Positions 1 to 10,252 of a DNA stretch of 64,000 bases are shown here, piece after piece; the first letter of the stretch is position 1; each line of letters begins with the position of its first letter. Under the pieces are notes generated by a model that was not told where the DNA came from, did not search any database, and saw only the letters and a program-made list of their open reading frames with translations. This DNA comes from Roridomyces roridus. Lineage: Eukaryota > Basidiomycota > Agaricomycetes > Agaricales > Mycenaceae. The stretch lies in NCBI GenBank assembly GCA_029378245.1, contig JARKIF010000042.1, positions 402,615 to 466,614 on the forward strand, read 5' to 3'. The position numbers and the translations under genes are program-made.

Positions 1-2
1 CA

Positions 3-1040
3 GAACAACTCAATCTATTCAACTTTCTTGCTCGGCACTCTGCCGTTTGGGAGGAGCTCAGCATCCAGCTGACCACATTTTTGGTTCCCCGCCTTGTCGC
101 GCTTCGCGGTCGTCTCCCCTTGCTTCGTCGATTATGGATTCAGTGGGACCGCGAAGGAAGTGACCGAGGCGTCGATTCAATCCAATGTTTTGATAACGCG
201 CCCTCCTTGGTGGACGTGGGCTCCATCGGCGAATCGCGCTTCATACCCATCCTTCTACCAGCGCATCAGCTCACGAGCTATCGAGTCGACGGTCCATGGC
301 GCGAGCATCAGAGTTTGCTCAAAGCGGCGCGGAATCTCGTCGAGGCCAGAATTGTCATCGTCTTTGACCAAGATCGATTCTGGCCTGATGCTGACCCTAT
401 CGACATGCCCCATCTGCAGCGTCTCTACGTATCCGACGTGAGCGTCCTCAAGTACGTCCGGGCTCCTGCCTTGTCGGAAATAGCCATGCATCTCGGGCGG
501 GAGGAGGACCCAGCTGCCGAATTCGACGCCTTCTTGTCACGTTCCTCGTGCACCCCGCAACGATTATGCCTCACAGGCCTGCCGTCTGCGGTCGTCTGCA
601 CCGAACTCCTCAAGAAACACACCTTCATTACCCGCCTCGCCCTCGCTTTCGACGCTGCGGACGCGGCCAGAGATCACAACGAGAATGAATACGACATCTA
701 CAATCTCCTAGCCGAAATCGTGGCCACACACCTGGTCGCTTTCACTTACAAGGCCGAAGAAGCCCCCGTATTACCCCATCTCGAGGAACTGTACTTCGGC
801 GTTCTGGCAGGCGTGTTCCTCGTCGACTACCCCCTGTTCCTGGACATGCTCGAGTCCCGTACACGAGCAGGCACCTCGCTCTGCTCCGCTGCCTTCTTGA
901 CCACGAAGCAGCGCGCGGAGCTGGATGACGCGGCTGCTGAAAGGTTTGACGCGTTGGAAAGCGAGGGTCTGAGCGTCTGGGTGGAATCGGGGGCACGGAA
1001 TATGATTGAGCTTTGGATGTATGCATGTCCGTGGAATTAA
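3..1040 (+). CDS. F-box/LRR-like protein, family A, C-terminal part (start outside window)
   Basis: The reading frame is open from the first bases of the window to the stop at 1040, giving the last 345 residues. The start and F-box lie upstream of the window. The visible part matches the other family A copies in the window: a segment 'ARHSAVWEEL', then 'LPLLRRLWIQW', 'NLVEARIVI', 'HLQRLYVS', and the family tail 'WMYACPWN'. In this family the C-terminal half is a set of irregular leucine-rich repeats, presumably the substrate-recognition surface of an SCF-type ubiquitin ligase subunit; that role is inferred from the F-box in the paralogs. No frameshift or stop is seen in the visible part. Confidence 0.75.
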   Translation, partial: EQLNLFNFLARHSAVWEELSIQLTTFLVPRLVALRGRLPLLRRLWIQWDREGSDRGVDSIQCFDNAPSLVDVGSIGESRFIPILLPAHQLTSYRVDGPWREHQSLLKAARNLVEARIVIVFDQDRFWPDADPIDMPHLQRLYVSDVSVLKYVRAPALSEIAMHLGREEDPAAEFDAFLSRSSCTPQRLCLTGLPSAVVCTELLKKHTFITRLALAFDAADAARDHNENEYDIYNLLAEIVATHLVAFTYKAEEAPVLPHLEELYFGVLAGVFLVDYPLFLDMLESRTRAGTSLCSAAFLTTKQRAELDDAAAERFDALESEGLSVWVESGARNMIELWMYACPWN

Positions 1041-1595
1041 TTGGTGAGTACTCTTTGCTGCGAGTCGCCCGAGGGTTTTGGGTCTCATCTTGATCTTCAG
1101 AAACTTTCTCCCGTGGCTCCAAAAGCTCACCGTCTCGATGCCCTCCTTCCATCCCATCTTATGCGAGGGTGGGACTTGACTGGAATGGGGAAGCGTTGTA
1201 ACGAGCCGCTGTTTGACGACCACTTTCGTGAAAAGTAGATACATACTCTAGCTTCCTTCAGTAATCGTCGGGAAAAGCTATTATCATAACACCTTTGTTT
1301 CCCTGCTTAGACCAGGCTGTATTTTGTAAGTACTTGAATCGTGCATCATTGACAGCTGGATCGATATCAAAGCGCGTACTTTCCGCTTTCTCTCCGACCC
1401 ACTCACGACTGACACTGAATCCACCGAGAAAAATTACGCTGTTGTCTTCTGTTACAGCACGACGAAACACCCTGCTTTCCTCGCCTTCTCCAGTTACGAG
1501 CGTTCAAGAACGTATCGTCCTGGGCCTTCAATTTGTCCGTCTCAAGATCTTCCTCTCGGTATACACTTGCTCATGACCTCGATTAGGTTACTTCC
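1041..1595. other. Intergenic region between two family A genes
   Basis: No convincing coding sequence, RNA gene or repeat was seen. The short open frames here have no similarity to the neighbouring families. It should contain the promoter of the gene at 1596. Confidence 0.5.
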
Positions 1596-3134
1596 ATGAA
1601 TGAAAGCCTTCCTTCCTCCTTCACTGTGCGCTACCAGCATCTTGTGAATTCCAACGAGCCCCCGAACGCTGCTGAGGAGGGTTTCTCCCGTGACACGGTC
1701 GTGGAAACGGAAGCCCGTTTGGCGCAGCTCGATGAGCAGATCCGAGCTCTACAAGCGCAGCGCGCGCAGTTGCAGGACCAGCAACGCCAAAATCATTCCG
1801 TCCTCTCGTCACTCAGGAGACTGCCGCCGGAACTCCTGGCGGAAATCTTCTCGTGGACCTTGCCAGATGAACTACAAGGGGATGTCTCCGACATGAATAA
1901 TAGCCCATGGGTTCTCACTCAAGTCAGCAGCCGTTGGAGAGACATCTCTGTCGCCACTTCGTCGTTATGGTGCAATATCTCGGCGGTTTATGGCGGGAGC
2001 CCCGATGAAATCCTTCATCCACGGCCGGAAATGATTCAGACTCAGGTCGAACGCGCTGGCACACAGAACCTCAGGATACAATTCCACGCGTGCGAGGACC
2101 GTGATGCCGCCGAACAAGTCTATTTATTCCAGTCTCTGGCGAGCCACTCCGCTCGATGGGAACAACTCGATCTCCAGATGGCCGCTGCTCTGGTTCCCCA
2201 CCTGGCACAGCTTCGCGGCCATCTCCCCGCACTTTGAAGGATATGGTTCCAATGGGATACCGAGGACAGCGGGATGGGAGTCGAGTCCATTGACTGCTTC
2301 GAGATAGCGCCCTCCCTACTCGAGATGGGAGTCTATACCGAGTCTCGATATATCCCCTTCGTCTTTCCAGTGAATAATCTCACCACCCATCGAGTTCAAG
2401 GCCCCTGGGACATGCATCATCTTATACTTAAAACAGCCCCCAACATCGTCGAGGCCCGCATCGTCATTCATGCCGATCAACTGTGGCCAGAGCGCAGTGA
2501 CGACTTCATTGACATGCTGCATCTGCGCCGACTCTATGTATCGGATTTGGAGGTGTTTGATTACATTCGAGCTCCCGCTTTGGCCGAATTGGCGATGTAC
2601 GTTGAACCGGAACCGGGCTCCCAACTCGAGCATTTCGACTCCTTTTTGGCCCGTTCTTTGTGTGCACTGCGGTGGTTATGTCTTCGGGGCTCACCCAACC
2701 CCAGTATCACTGCCACGATTCTCAACAAGCATCTTTCCATTACCAGCTTTGTGCTGGATGATGCGTCCTCAGACTCCGACCCAGACCTGGTATCCACTGC
2801 GATGGACGGTCATTGCCGCTTACTCACTGTCGGGAACAGTTGCAGGACTGCAGTGGCGCCCCACCTCAGCGAAATATCTTTTGGATCCCGACGTCCGTCG
2901 ACATCCATTGACTACCCCCTCTTCCTCAAAATGCTCGAGTCCCGCCATCGAGCAGCTGATTGCGCTCTGAGCACTGCTGCCTTCCTCACAGAGTTTGGTC
3001 CACTTCCTGATCCAGCAACGTTTGATTGCATGGATGCACTGCGGAAGGATGGATTCCGACTTCATGTCGAGTCGGGTTGGGGGGCAGCGTATATAATCGA
3101 TTGCTGGACGTATGCAGCTTCGTGGGCTCGTTGA
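1596..3134 (+). pseudogene. F-box/LRR-like protein, family A, broken by one in-frame TGA
   Basis: One frame is open from ATG 1596 to 3134 except for a TGA at 2235-2237. Before the stop are a coiled coil (about residues 30-65), the F-box core 'SLRRLPPELLAEIFSW' and 'SSRWRDI'. After the stop the same frame continues with 'RIWFQWD', 'LHLRRLYVS' and the family-like tail 'WTYAASW'. In paralogs the stop position is a basic residue (LPSL-R/K-RLW), so CGA to TGA is the simplest explanation. The usual N-terminal CxxCG motif is missing, so the 5' end may also be lost. If translated it would give a 213-residue protein with the F-box but little of the leucine-rich half. Confidence 0.75.
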
Positions 3135-3433
3135 TTTTGATCGTGTGCTCTCTATGTACTTGAATGCTCACCTACCGTACGCGTCGATGGACTGGAAAGA
3201 TTGAAGAAAACTTGAAGGTGATAAATCAATATCGTAAATATTTTATCGAACTCTCGGCAGTGATCCAATCGTACTGTTTGTTTCATGGTCCCTGCACGCG
3301 TTCAGATCTCGTGACCGTTCCTTTCTTGTCCTCTGCCACCACTTTGACGACTCTGGTGCGTATTTGATTCGGATGTGACGCGTCGTTAAAAACTCTCTAG
3401 GCTGACATACAACTGGCTTGTATTCCATTCCAC

Positions 3434-5002
3434 ATGCTATCGAGTCGTTGCTCCGAATGCGGCAGCTTGAAAAGCAGCTCTTTCGACCAAACTCCTACCT
3501 CGTCGCGACGCCTGAAGCTTACCACCACAAACGAAATTCCGGAGGAGGCAGAGTTAGACAGCATTCGGTCCTTTGCATCCACCACCCGCGCGCGTTTGGC
3601 AGTTTTGGAGCAGGGGATAGTGGAGCTCGAAGATCGACTGAAGGAGCTTCAGAGCGAAAGGTTGGCTCTGAGAAAGCTCCACGAGGAGGACAGCGCAATC
3701 CTCTCCCCACTTCGGCGTGTACCACCCGAAATTCTCGCCGAAGTCTTTTCGTGGACGTTGCCAGGCCCGGATGACGCGTTCGCGTTGGCTGGGAAGAAGG
3801 CAAAGCACAGTCCGTGGATTTTGGGATACATTTGCCGTCGTTGGAGAGACATCGCTCTCTCCATTCCTTCTTTGTGGTCGCTGATCCACGTCGTGGGTCG
3901 AAAGAGCATGGACCCGCTGCCGATGCTCCGAGTTCAGGTCGCTCGCGCCCGGACTCTCAAGATACATTTCGTCGGTTTTGAGCCTCCCAGCGAGTCTGGG
4001 AGCGGTACACAAGTCGAACGTACACAACTCGACCTATTCAACTTCCTGTCCGCACACTCGACTCGCTGGGAGGAACTCAATGTCGTGATAACGCCATTTA
4101 TGGTTCCCCGTTTTCCCGCTCTGCGTGGTCGCCTTCCGTCGCTCAAGAGGTTATGGATAAAGTGGGCACAATACGACATGCAAAACCGGGACACTGTTAA
4201 CACCATTCAGTGCTTTGAAACCGCAGGCTCGCTCGTGGATGTTGGTGTGCTCAACGACAAGCCGCATACGATGCTGCCCCTCATGCCGGCGCACCAGATC
4301 ACATACTATCGAGTAGAGAGCTCATGGGAGATCCATGTCCCCGTTTTGAAACTGGCGCGCAACATTGTTGAAGCCAGGATCTCCCTTCTGGACAACCCCC
4401 GCCGGCTGGAATCTTGGTCAGACCCCAGCGATCCAGCTATTGAAATGCCGCGTCTGAAGCGTCTCTATGTGTCCTGTGCCAAGGTCCTGGATTTCCTTCG
4501 AGCTCCTGCGTTGACGGAAATCGCGCTCCCTATAGATGGAGTCGAAACTCCTCTAGGCACTTTAAGCAACTTCTTTGCTCGTTCATCGTGCACGCCTCGC
4601 CGGCTGTGTTTCAAAGGCACGCCAAAAGCCAGCTTTACCGCCGAGATCCTCAATGAGCATCCGTTCCTTACCAGTTTGACGCTGCTAATCGACGAAGACC
4701 GTTTAGTCGACGAATCGGTCGACATCCTTCACCGTCATATAACCATGCTTACGGTTAATGGCGTCGCACCTGTCGTATCTCCACACCTCCGCGAGATTCG
4801 GTTCGGCGTGGTTGGTCCGTCATTTCCCAACGAGTGGGACCATTTGCTTTTCCTCAGAATGGTACAGTCTCGGCGGGCGCCAGGCTCGCACTGTGCTCTC
4901 GCTCATGTTCATTTCCTCACATACGACTCGGACAGTCCAGCACTCGACTCGGCAACGCTTTCCACCATGGATGCGCTGAGAAAGGACGGGTTGAATTTGT
5001 GA
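3434..5002 (+). CDS. F-box/LRR-like protein, family A (C-terminal tail lost to a frameshift)
   Basis: This 522-residue open frame starts 'MLSSRCSECGSL', so the family CxxCG motif follows the chosen start. Then come a coiled coil (about residues 50-80), the F-box core 'LSPLRRVPPEILAEVFSW', 'CRRWRDIALSIPSLWSL' and a leucine-rich C-terminal half. It stops at 5002, about 24 residues early. The adjacent frame continues from about 4994 to the stop at 5073 with 'VRSGNTTEVLW' and a family-like end 'LVPWIY', so a one-base loss (or two-base gain) near 4996-5000 removed the tail. The F-box half is intact, so the protein may still work. Family role: substrate adaptor of an SCF ubiquitin ligase, inferred. 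Confidence 0.75.
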   Translation: MLSSRCSECGSLKSSSFDQTPTSSRRLKLTTTNEIPEEAELDSIRSFASTTRARLAVLEQGIVELEDRLKELQSERLALRKLHEEDSAILSPLRRVPPEILAEVFSWTLPGPDDAFALAGKKAKHSPWILGYICRRWRDIALSIPSLWSLIHVVGRKSMDPLPMLRVQVARARTLKIHFVGFEPPSESGSGTQVERTQLDLFNFLSAHSTRWEELNVVITPFMVPRFPALRGRLPSLKRLWIKWAQYDMQNRDTVNTIQCFETAGSLVDVGVLNDKPHTMLPLMPAHQITYYRVESSWEIHVPVLKLARNIVEARISLLDNPRRLESWSDPSDPAIEMPRLKRLYVSCAKVLDFLRAPALTEIALPIDGVETPLGTLSNFFARSSCTPRRLCFKGTPKASFTAEILNEHPFLTSLTLLIDEDRLVDESVDILHRHITMLTVNGVAPVVSPHLREIRFGVVGPSFPNEWDHLLFLRMVQSRRAPGSHCALAHVHFLTYDSDSPALDSATLSTMDALRKDGLNL

Positions 5003-5073
5003 GGTCGGGAAATACCACAGAAGTGCTGTGGGCCATCAACCGGTGTGTGTACCTGGTCCCGTGGATCTATTGA

Positions 5074-5408
5074 CGAATTGTAATTTTTGGCGATTCAAAT
5101 TCTGTACAATGTGTTTAGTATTTACGTGTTGTGTACGCGCCTCATCAATTTGTCATATCAGTGATCGTGCTCTCCTTGCCTTTTACCACACACTCAACGA
5201 GGGGGACTCAGATTCCGGATCTCTGCACCACCGTGAGTACTATTACTGTACTTACTACTCAGCAACATCTCAGAGTTGCGTCTGAAAATACCTCCAGCAG
5301 CCTCGGGCTTTTCCAAGATTGCAAGAATCTCGTACAGTGACGACTGGAGGGCAAGCAATGTTTGTATCCATGAAACTTTCACCTCCATTTGTTCTAACAG
5401 ATGCTCAG
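5074..5408. other. Intergenic region upstream of the transposon-split family A gene
   Basis: No gene is seen. The sequence just before the ATG at 5409 reads '...ctaacagatgctcag', which looks like a splice acceptor and suggests a short 5'-UTR intron, as at several other family A starts in this window. Confidence 0.35.
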
Positions 5409-6361
5409 ATGACTTCCACCTGCTCCGAGTGCGGCGCTCTCAAGATCGCAAAGGAAGAACCCAATTTGGTCATTCCGGTCACCACGTCGTGGACCTTGGC
5501 ACGATTGCAACAACTCGCGAAATCGAACGCGCCTCCGAACGACGCCGAAACGGCTTACCTTCGCGCTGTCGTTCCCAATGCCGCCGCTCGCTTGACTTGT
5601 CTGGAGGACGAGATCTCCCAGCTCAAGGAGCGACTCGAGCTCCTGGAGACCGAGCGAGCGGAAGTCACCAATTACCACTCCTCAAATGCCGCCATTCTCT
5701 CCCCACTTCGGCGCATGCCTTCCGGGCTCATGGCTGAAATATTCTCATGGTCGTTGCCGGGAATGGATGAAATGAAGGGGGGCACGTCCGATGCACAGAA
5801 AAGTCCGTGGGTCCTCGCACAAGTCAGCAGCCGGTGGAGAAAAATTTCCCCGTCTACCCCTTCACTTTGGTCCCTTGTACAAGTTTGGGGGGGAGACGTC
5901 GACGACTTGGACATCGACTTTGTTCGGACGCAGGTGGAGCGCGCCCGAAAGCTGAAAATTCATTTCTACGCAGCCGAGGACGGCGATTCGGCCGTACAAA
6001 TCAAACTTTTCGATTTCCTATGCGCACACGCCCCTCGATGGGAGGAGTTCAGCGTTCAAATCACTCCCGCGCTGGTTCCCCGGTTGGGCGCACTCCGAGG
6101 TCGTCTTCCCTCTCTACAGCGGCTATGGATTCAGTGGGACAAAGAAGAAAACCACGCTGGAGACGATCCAATCAAATGCTTCGAAACAGCCTCCGCTCTT
6201 TTGGATGTTGGAATGCAACGCCTGACGGGCCCCTCCACACTAATCCCCTTGCCCACCCATCAGCTCACCTCTTACCGATTACGAGCCCCGTGGGATATAC
6301 ACCAGCGGGTCCTCGAAATGTCGCCGAACATTATCGAGGCCCTAGTCTCTTGTAAACAGAC

Positions 6362-6399
6362 GCTATAACACATGTCACTCATTCTTCGTTGTGTTATAG
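6362..6399. repeat. Small palindrome at the left end of the TIR element
   Basis: CTATAACAC (6362-6370) pairs with GTGTTATAG (6391-6399) across a 20-nt loop, and the flanking CAGAC/GTCTG bases partly extend the stem. It lies in the 54-nt extra segment between the two TAGTCT termini. Confidence 0.7.
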
Positions 6400-6420
6400 T
6401 CTGTCAGAAACATTGATCGC

Positions 6421-7585
6421 TTGATAGGCCGCCTCGTGATGCCGTAAAGTGCGGAGTTTCAATTTGTTCCCACGCTCCCACGACGCGACTGGACGCGTTT
6501 CTACCACCTCTCAGACCTGAAAAGGCATATTTGACGTAGACATATTATGAGTAAACCTGTATATGTAGTGAATAAAAGACACGGAAAACTTCTGCGCTTG
6601 AATCAATCCGACACCGCACGTCTGCGCACGCAATCCGCACAGATCGTCGACTCGTTAACAGGGTCACAGGCACTCGATGAGGTGACAAGAGTAGGAAAAC
6701 AAAATGTCAATTCCAATCTAGAGTAACACATCTAGCAGCGCATACACCGACGCTGCCAAGTGCCCAGTACCTACGCATGTAACCCTCACTCTCCCGTGCC
6801 CCGTGAATGCTCTCGAGATCTCGCTGCCTCGCCTCGAGCACTCTAGCTTCCCTGTGCTTGTGAGAGAAGTGCGCTTGCATCGGCAGAACTAGCACCAACA
6901 CCCCTCCCCGGCGAGCCTGAGATCGCCCAAAGTGCGCATCGACAGTGATGCCGCTGCCACGGTGCAAGACAACAGCCGGACCAGGCGGCATATACGAGTG
7001 TGGTGGGAGAAGGCGAGAGAGCACGAGTACTCAACGGGGGTGCCACGTCGAGGCGGGTGAACCCCGTGCATAGGTGCGGCGTTGGGGAGGCTTCGCTGGC
7101 GACGGAGCTGCTCATCGGGGGAAGCGCACACAGGGACGTCTTCCGGCATATGCGCTTGGTTCGTCGCAGGTCGAACGGCTCGTTGCTGAATGGAAGGAAG
7201 GGTCAGTCGCAGACTCGCCTCCGAAAGGCATTGTTACGCACGAAGATACGAGTCTAGAGCAGCCACCATCCATCCATGAGCCTCATATACACCGGCCGAG
7301 TGCCCTCGCGCGACCTTCCAGATGATTCAGACCTGGATGCAGGCTTGGATGTCGTTGGGTGAGGTACGCTTCCAGAGAGCCATATGGGAGAAATGGGAGG
7401 CCCTCAGTGTTCTATGACGTTCTTCGATGGTGTTTCGAGCGAATAGGTTCGCCGCCAAGCGGTTTCACGGGCAGTGGGAGGCCAGGGAGGAGGAGACGCA
7501 AGCTGAGCGGGGAATACAAGGCAGTGATGATCAGTGATCAGTGTTGAAACTCCGCACTTTACGGCATCACGAGGCGGCCTATCAA
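6421..7585. repeat. Perfect 42-bp inverted repeat inside the TIR element
   Basis: The arm at 6421-6462 (beginning TTGATAGGCC) is the exact reverse complement of 7544-7585 (ending GGCCTATCAA). The arms sit 78 bp and 24 bp from the element ends. Perfect identity of the arms suggests a young insertion or selection on the arms as a transposase substrate. Confidence 0.9.
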
Positions 7586-8641
7586 TGCCTCGCGATCAGC
7601 TACAGACTATCGAGGCCCAAATCTTCACTAGTTCACAACCGGAGGCCAGTTGTGCGACTTTGAGTCTGTTGCATCTGCGGCGTCTGTTTGTATCAGAATT
7701 GGTAGTCCTGGACTATATACGAGCTCCTAGTCTGGACGCAATAGCCGTCTGGATGGACAAACCTGAATCAACAGAGATGGTTGGACATCTGGACTCGTTT
7801 CTCCTCCGCTCCTCGTGCACACTGCGGCAATTACACTTCAGAGGTTCACCGCATGTCGCCACCACGGCGGAGACCCTAAAGAAATACCCAACCATTGCCA
7901 GGCTTGTGCTTACGTTCAACGGAGGAACGGAGGAGGGAAACACCGTCGCTTTGCATGATCATCTTACCATGCTCTCGCTTCAAGACGACTCAGGGTCCAT
8001 CGTATTGTCGCCCCACCTGACGGAGATTTTTCTCGGATCTACCGGGTCGACTCCTATGGACTACCCTCTTTTTCTCAACATGCTTCAATACCGCCGCAAG
8101 AGTCCAATTGCAAGTAGTGCGCTTTCCAATGCTATGTTTGTCGCAGTCGAGGGTCCAGGCCCGGATCCTGTGACGCTTGCGAAGATGAATGCACTGAGGG
8201 ATGCTGGGTTGGATATTCGCCTGGATTTCGGTGCCAAGGCTCGAAGGCAAATTGGGAGCTGGATATATTCATGTCCGTGGATATGAATTTCAGGTTCGTC
8301 CCATTACTTGGCAAGCTCTCGTTGCATAATTTTTGAAGCATGAATATCCAGCTTTGTCCGATTTATTCATACTCCTTCAACCTCCTCTTCGTAGCACTTG
8401 GTACGTTGAGAATGAAGACAAGTACTTCCCCGATAGTAGTCTGTATTTTAGACAAAGAATCCAATTTTTATCGAGTATTCGACCAAAAGACCCAGTACAG
8501 GTTGATACAGCGATCCCACTCCGCGGACAACGTCCAGCTAACCGCAAATTTGGTGCAAATGTTCTTATGTTCGTCAATACATCTCAGAGCCAAGGACGAT
8601 GTACCGGATCTAAAGGGCACTGCTAAAATCAGCTGGATGAA

Positions 8642-10252
8642 TCAATGCGAGGAATCATTCAGAACCAACCCGAAATTCGGTGCAGCATAGGTCCAACTTC
8701 TCAAGCGATTCTCATTTGCTGCGCCGACGGAGAGGTCCAGTCCCGCGCCTCTGAGCGCATGAAAACCAGCGACAGTGGCGGGATCTGGATCCCATCCCGA
8801 CATGAGGACGGTAGCCTCGCGAAGGGGGCAGTCGGCATTCCGACGAGCTTCGAGCATCTCCAGCAGAAGCGTATAGTCTATGTCAAACGGTTCATGAGAT
8901 CCGATACAAATTTCATCCAAATGTGGGGCCGTATCTGCATAGGCCAACATGGTCATCAGGTCGGCCAAGTCCATTGGTGAACTTGGGGTTGCTGCGTCAA
9001 AGACAAGCACGCAGCTCGATATGTGTGGGTATTTTTTGAGGATCTCGGCAGTTACATAGGCCTCGGGTGAGCCTGAAAAACATAACCGTCGTGGCTTGCA
9101 TGATGAGCAGATGAAGAACGCATCGAGTTCCTGGATCATTTCGTCCTCCGGGACCGTGGCATGATTGACGCCAATCGCGACCAGGGCGGGAGCGCGGAGC
9201 ATGCAAAGTATAGTTACGTGGGACACGAAGAGCTTTTGAAGATGTAGCATGTCAATAGCGGTATCGCCGGGATCCACCCAGGGGTCGTTTTGGAACGATA
9301 GGCTGACTCGGGCTTCAATGAGGCTTGTAGCAGCTCGAAGAACCTTCTGATGTTCCTCCCATGGGCCGTCCACTCGGTAGACAGTCAATTGATGGGCAGG
9401 AAGGAGGACTGGTATGAACCGTGCTTCGCCAACGAACCCTGCCTCTACCAACGACGGTGCAGATTGGAAGCAATCCAGAGAATCCACTCCTTCAGCGCTG
9501 TCTTCGTCGTCCCATTGCACCCATAGCCTGCGGAGCGAATGAAGGCGTCCTTGAAGCGCCGATAAACGGGGGACCAAAGCCCAGATCAATTGGATGCTAA
9601 GCTCCTCCCAGCGTTCGCAGTGCTGGGACAGAAGCTCGAACATCTTGATCTGGGGCGTAAAATCGCTTGTTTCGGAACCAAAGAAATGGATACAGAGTGT
9701 CCGAGCGCGTTGTATTTGAGCTTCAATCATGGGGAGCGGGGGATGCAGGCATGGGGGACCCGGTGGGTCGTTCATTGCGATGTAAAACTTTGACCACAAG
9801 GAGGGAATCGAGAGCGCGATTGTCCTCCAACGGCTACAAACGCGCCCTAGAACCCAGGGGCTCTGGTCGATCTTGGCTGGTTCTTTGTATTCCTCCGGTA
9901 GCGTCGACATGAAGATTTCAGCCAAAACCTCGGGCGGCATCCGTCTCAGCGGGGAGTTAATCGCAATGTTTTTTTGAAGAGAATCGCATAACAGCAAGCG
10001 CTCATCCTCCAGTTGCTTCAATTGTCCTTGAAGATCCGATATATGCTCGTCCAAGCTGGCCAGACGCTGACTTGTTTTTGAGACAACATCCTGAATGTAA
10101 GCCATTACCGGCCCCTCCGGTGGCGGCTCGTTGGTGCATAGGAGCCTCAAATGGCGCGCTGTGGTGCTGAGGTCGGCCACAGGGCCTGGCGCGGCGCTGG
10201 AGTCCTCGGTTCTCGGTTTGGTTAATTCTCCGCATTGGGAGCAGCGCGACAT
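8642..10252 (-). CDS. F-box/LRR-like protein, family A
   Basis: An uninterrupted frame of 536 residues. The start at 10252 is chosen because it gives 'MSRCSQCGEL', aligning the CxxCG motif with the paralogs; the open frame extends 23 codons further upstream. Order: CxxCG (residues 4-8), coiled coil (about 65-95), F-box core 'NSPLRRMPPEVLAEIF' (about 100-115), 'CSRWRTIALSIPSLWS', then a leucine-rich half with 'LHSLRRLWVQWD' and 'LHLQKLFVS'. The C terminus 'SWTYAAP' runs about 10 residues past the usual end. It is one of the intact copies and the best reference for the family. Role as an SCF substrate adaptor is inferred from the F-box. Confidence 0.8.
   Translation of the reverse strand: MSRCSQCGELTKPRTEDSSAAPGPVADLSTTARHLRLLCTNEPPPEGPVMAYIQDVVSKTSQRLASLDEHISDLQGQLKQLEDERLLLCDSLQKNIAINSPLRRMPPEVLAEIFMSTLPEEYKEPAKIDQSPWVLGRVCSRWRTIALSIPSLWSKFYIAMNDPPGPPCLHPPLPMIEAQIQRARTLCIHFFGSETSDFTPQIKMFELLSQHCERWEELSIQLIWALVPRLSALQGRLHSLRRLWVQWDDEDSAEGVDSLDCFQSAPSLVEAGFVGEARFIPVLLPAHQLTVYRVDGPWEEHQKVLRAATSLIEARVSLSFQNDPWVDPGDTAIDMLHLQKLFVSHVTILCMLRAPALVAIGVNHATVPEDEMIQELDAFFICSSCKPRRLCFSGSPEAYVTAEILKKYPHISSCVLVFDAATPSSPMDLADLMTMLAYADTAPHLDEICIGSHEPFDIDYTLLLEMLEARRNADCPLREATVLMSGWDPDPATVAGFHALRGAGLDLSVGAANENRLRSWTYAAPNFGLVLNDSSH

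Larger units (their letters stand above)
6343..7609. mobile_element. Non-autonomous DNA transposon (TIR element) inserted in an F-box gene
   Basis: This 1,267-bp insertion lies inside a coding sequence. It starts TAGTCTCT and ends AGACAGACTA-like (ACAGACTA), a short terminal inverted repeat, and is flanked by the 9-bp direct repeat TCGAGGCCC (6334-6342 and 7610-7618). Inside is a perfect 42-bp inverted repeat near both ends. No open frame resembles a transposase, so it would need one in trans. A 9-bp duplication is typical of Mutator-like elements and of some other superfamilies (8-9 bp), so the superfamily is uncertain. The left end carries 54 extra bases between two copies of the TAGTCT terminus (6343 and 6397). 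Confidence 0.8.
6334..7618. repeat. 9-bp target site duplication flanking the TIR element
   Basis: TCGAGGCCC occurs at 6334-6342 and again at 7610-7618, directly next to the two ends of the element. The match extends two more bases outward on the left side of each copy (TA), which may be chance. Confidence 0.85.
5409..8286 (+). pseudogene. F-box/LRR-like protein, family A, split by a 1.27-kb DNA transposon
   Basis: The 5' part (5409-6342) starts 'MTSTCSECGAL', with the family CxxCG motif, and carries the coiled coil, an F-box core 'LSPLRRMPSGLMAEIFSW' and 'SSRWRKI'. The 3' part (7619-8286) continues with 'LHLRRLFVS', 'DYIRAPSL' and the tail 'SWIYSCPWI'. Joining base 6342 to 7619 leaves out the inserted element and one copy of its 9-bp target duplication and keeps the frame exactly (codon caa, Gln, across the join): 1,602 nt, 533 residues, no other lesion seen. 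Otherwise translation runs into the element and stops at 6368. The ATG at 5409 is preferred over upstream in-frame ATGs because the CxxCG motif follows it, as in the paralogs. Confidence 0.85.

Noticed and set aside
6707..7325. Open frames inside the TIR element
   Set aside because: Up to 105 codons, overlapping on both strands, without any transposase motif; the element looks non-coding.
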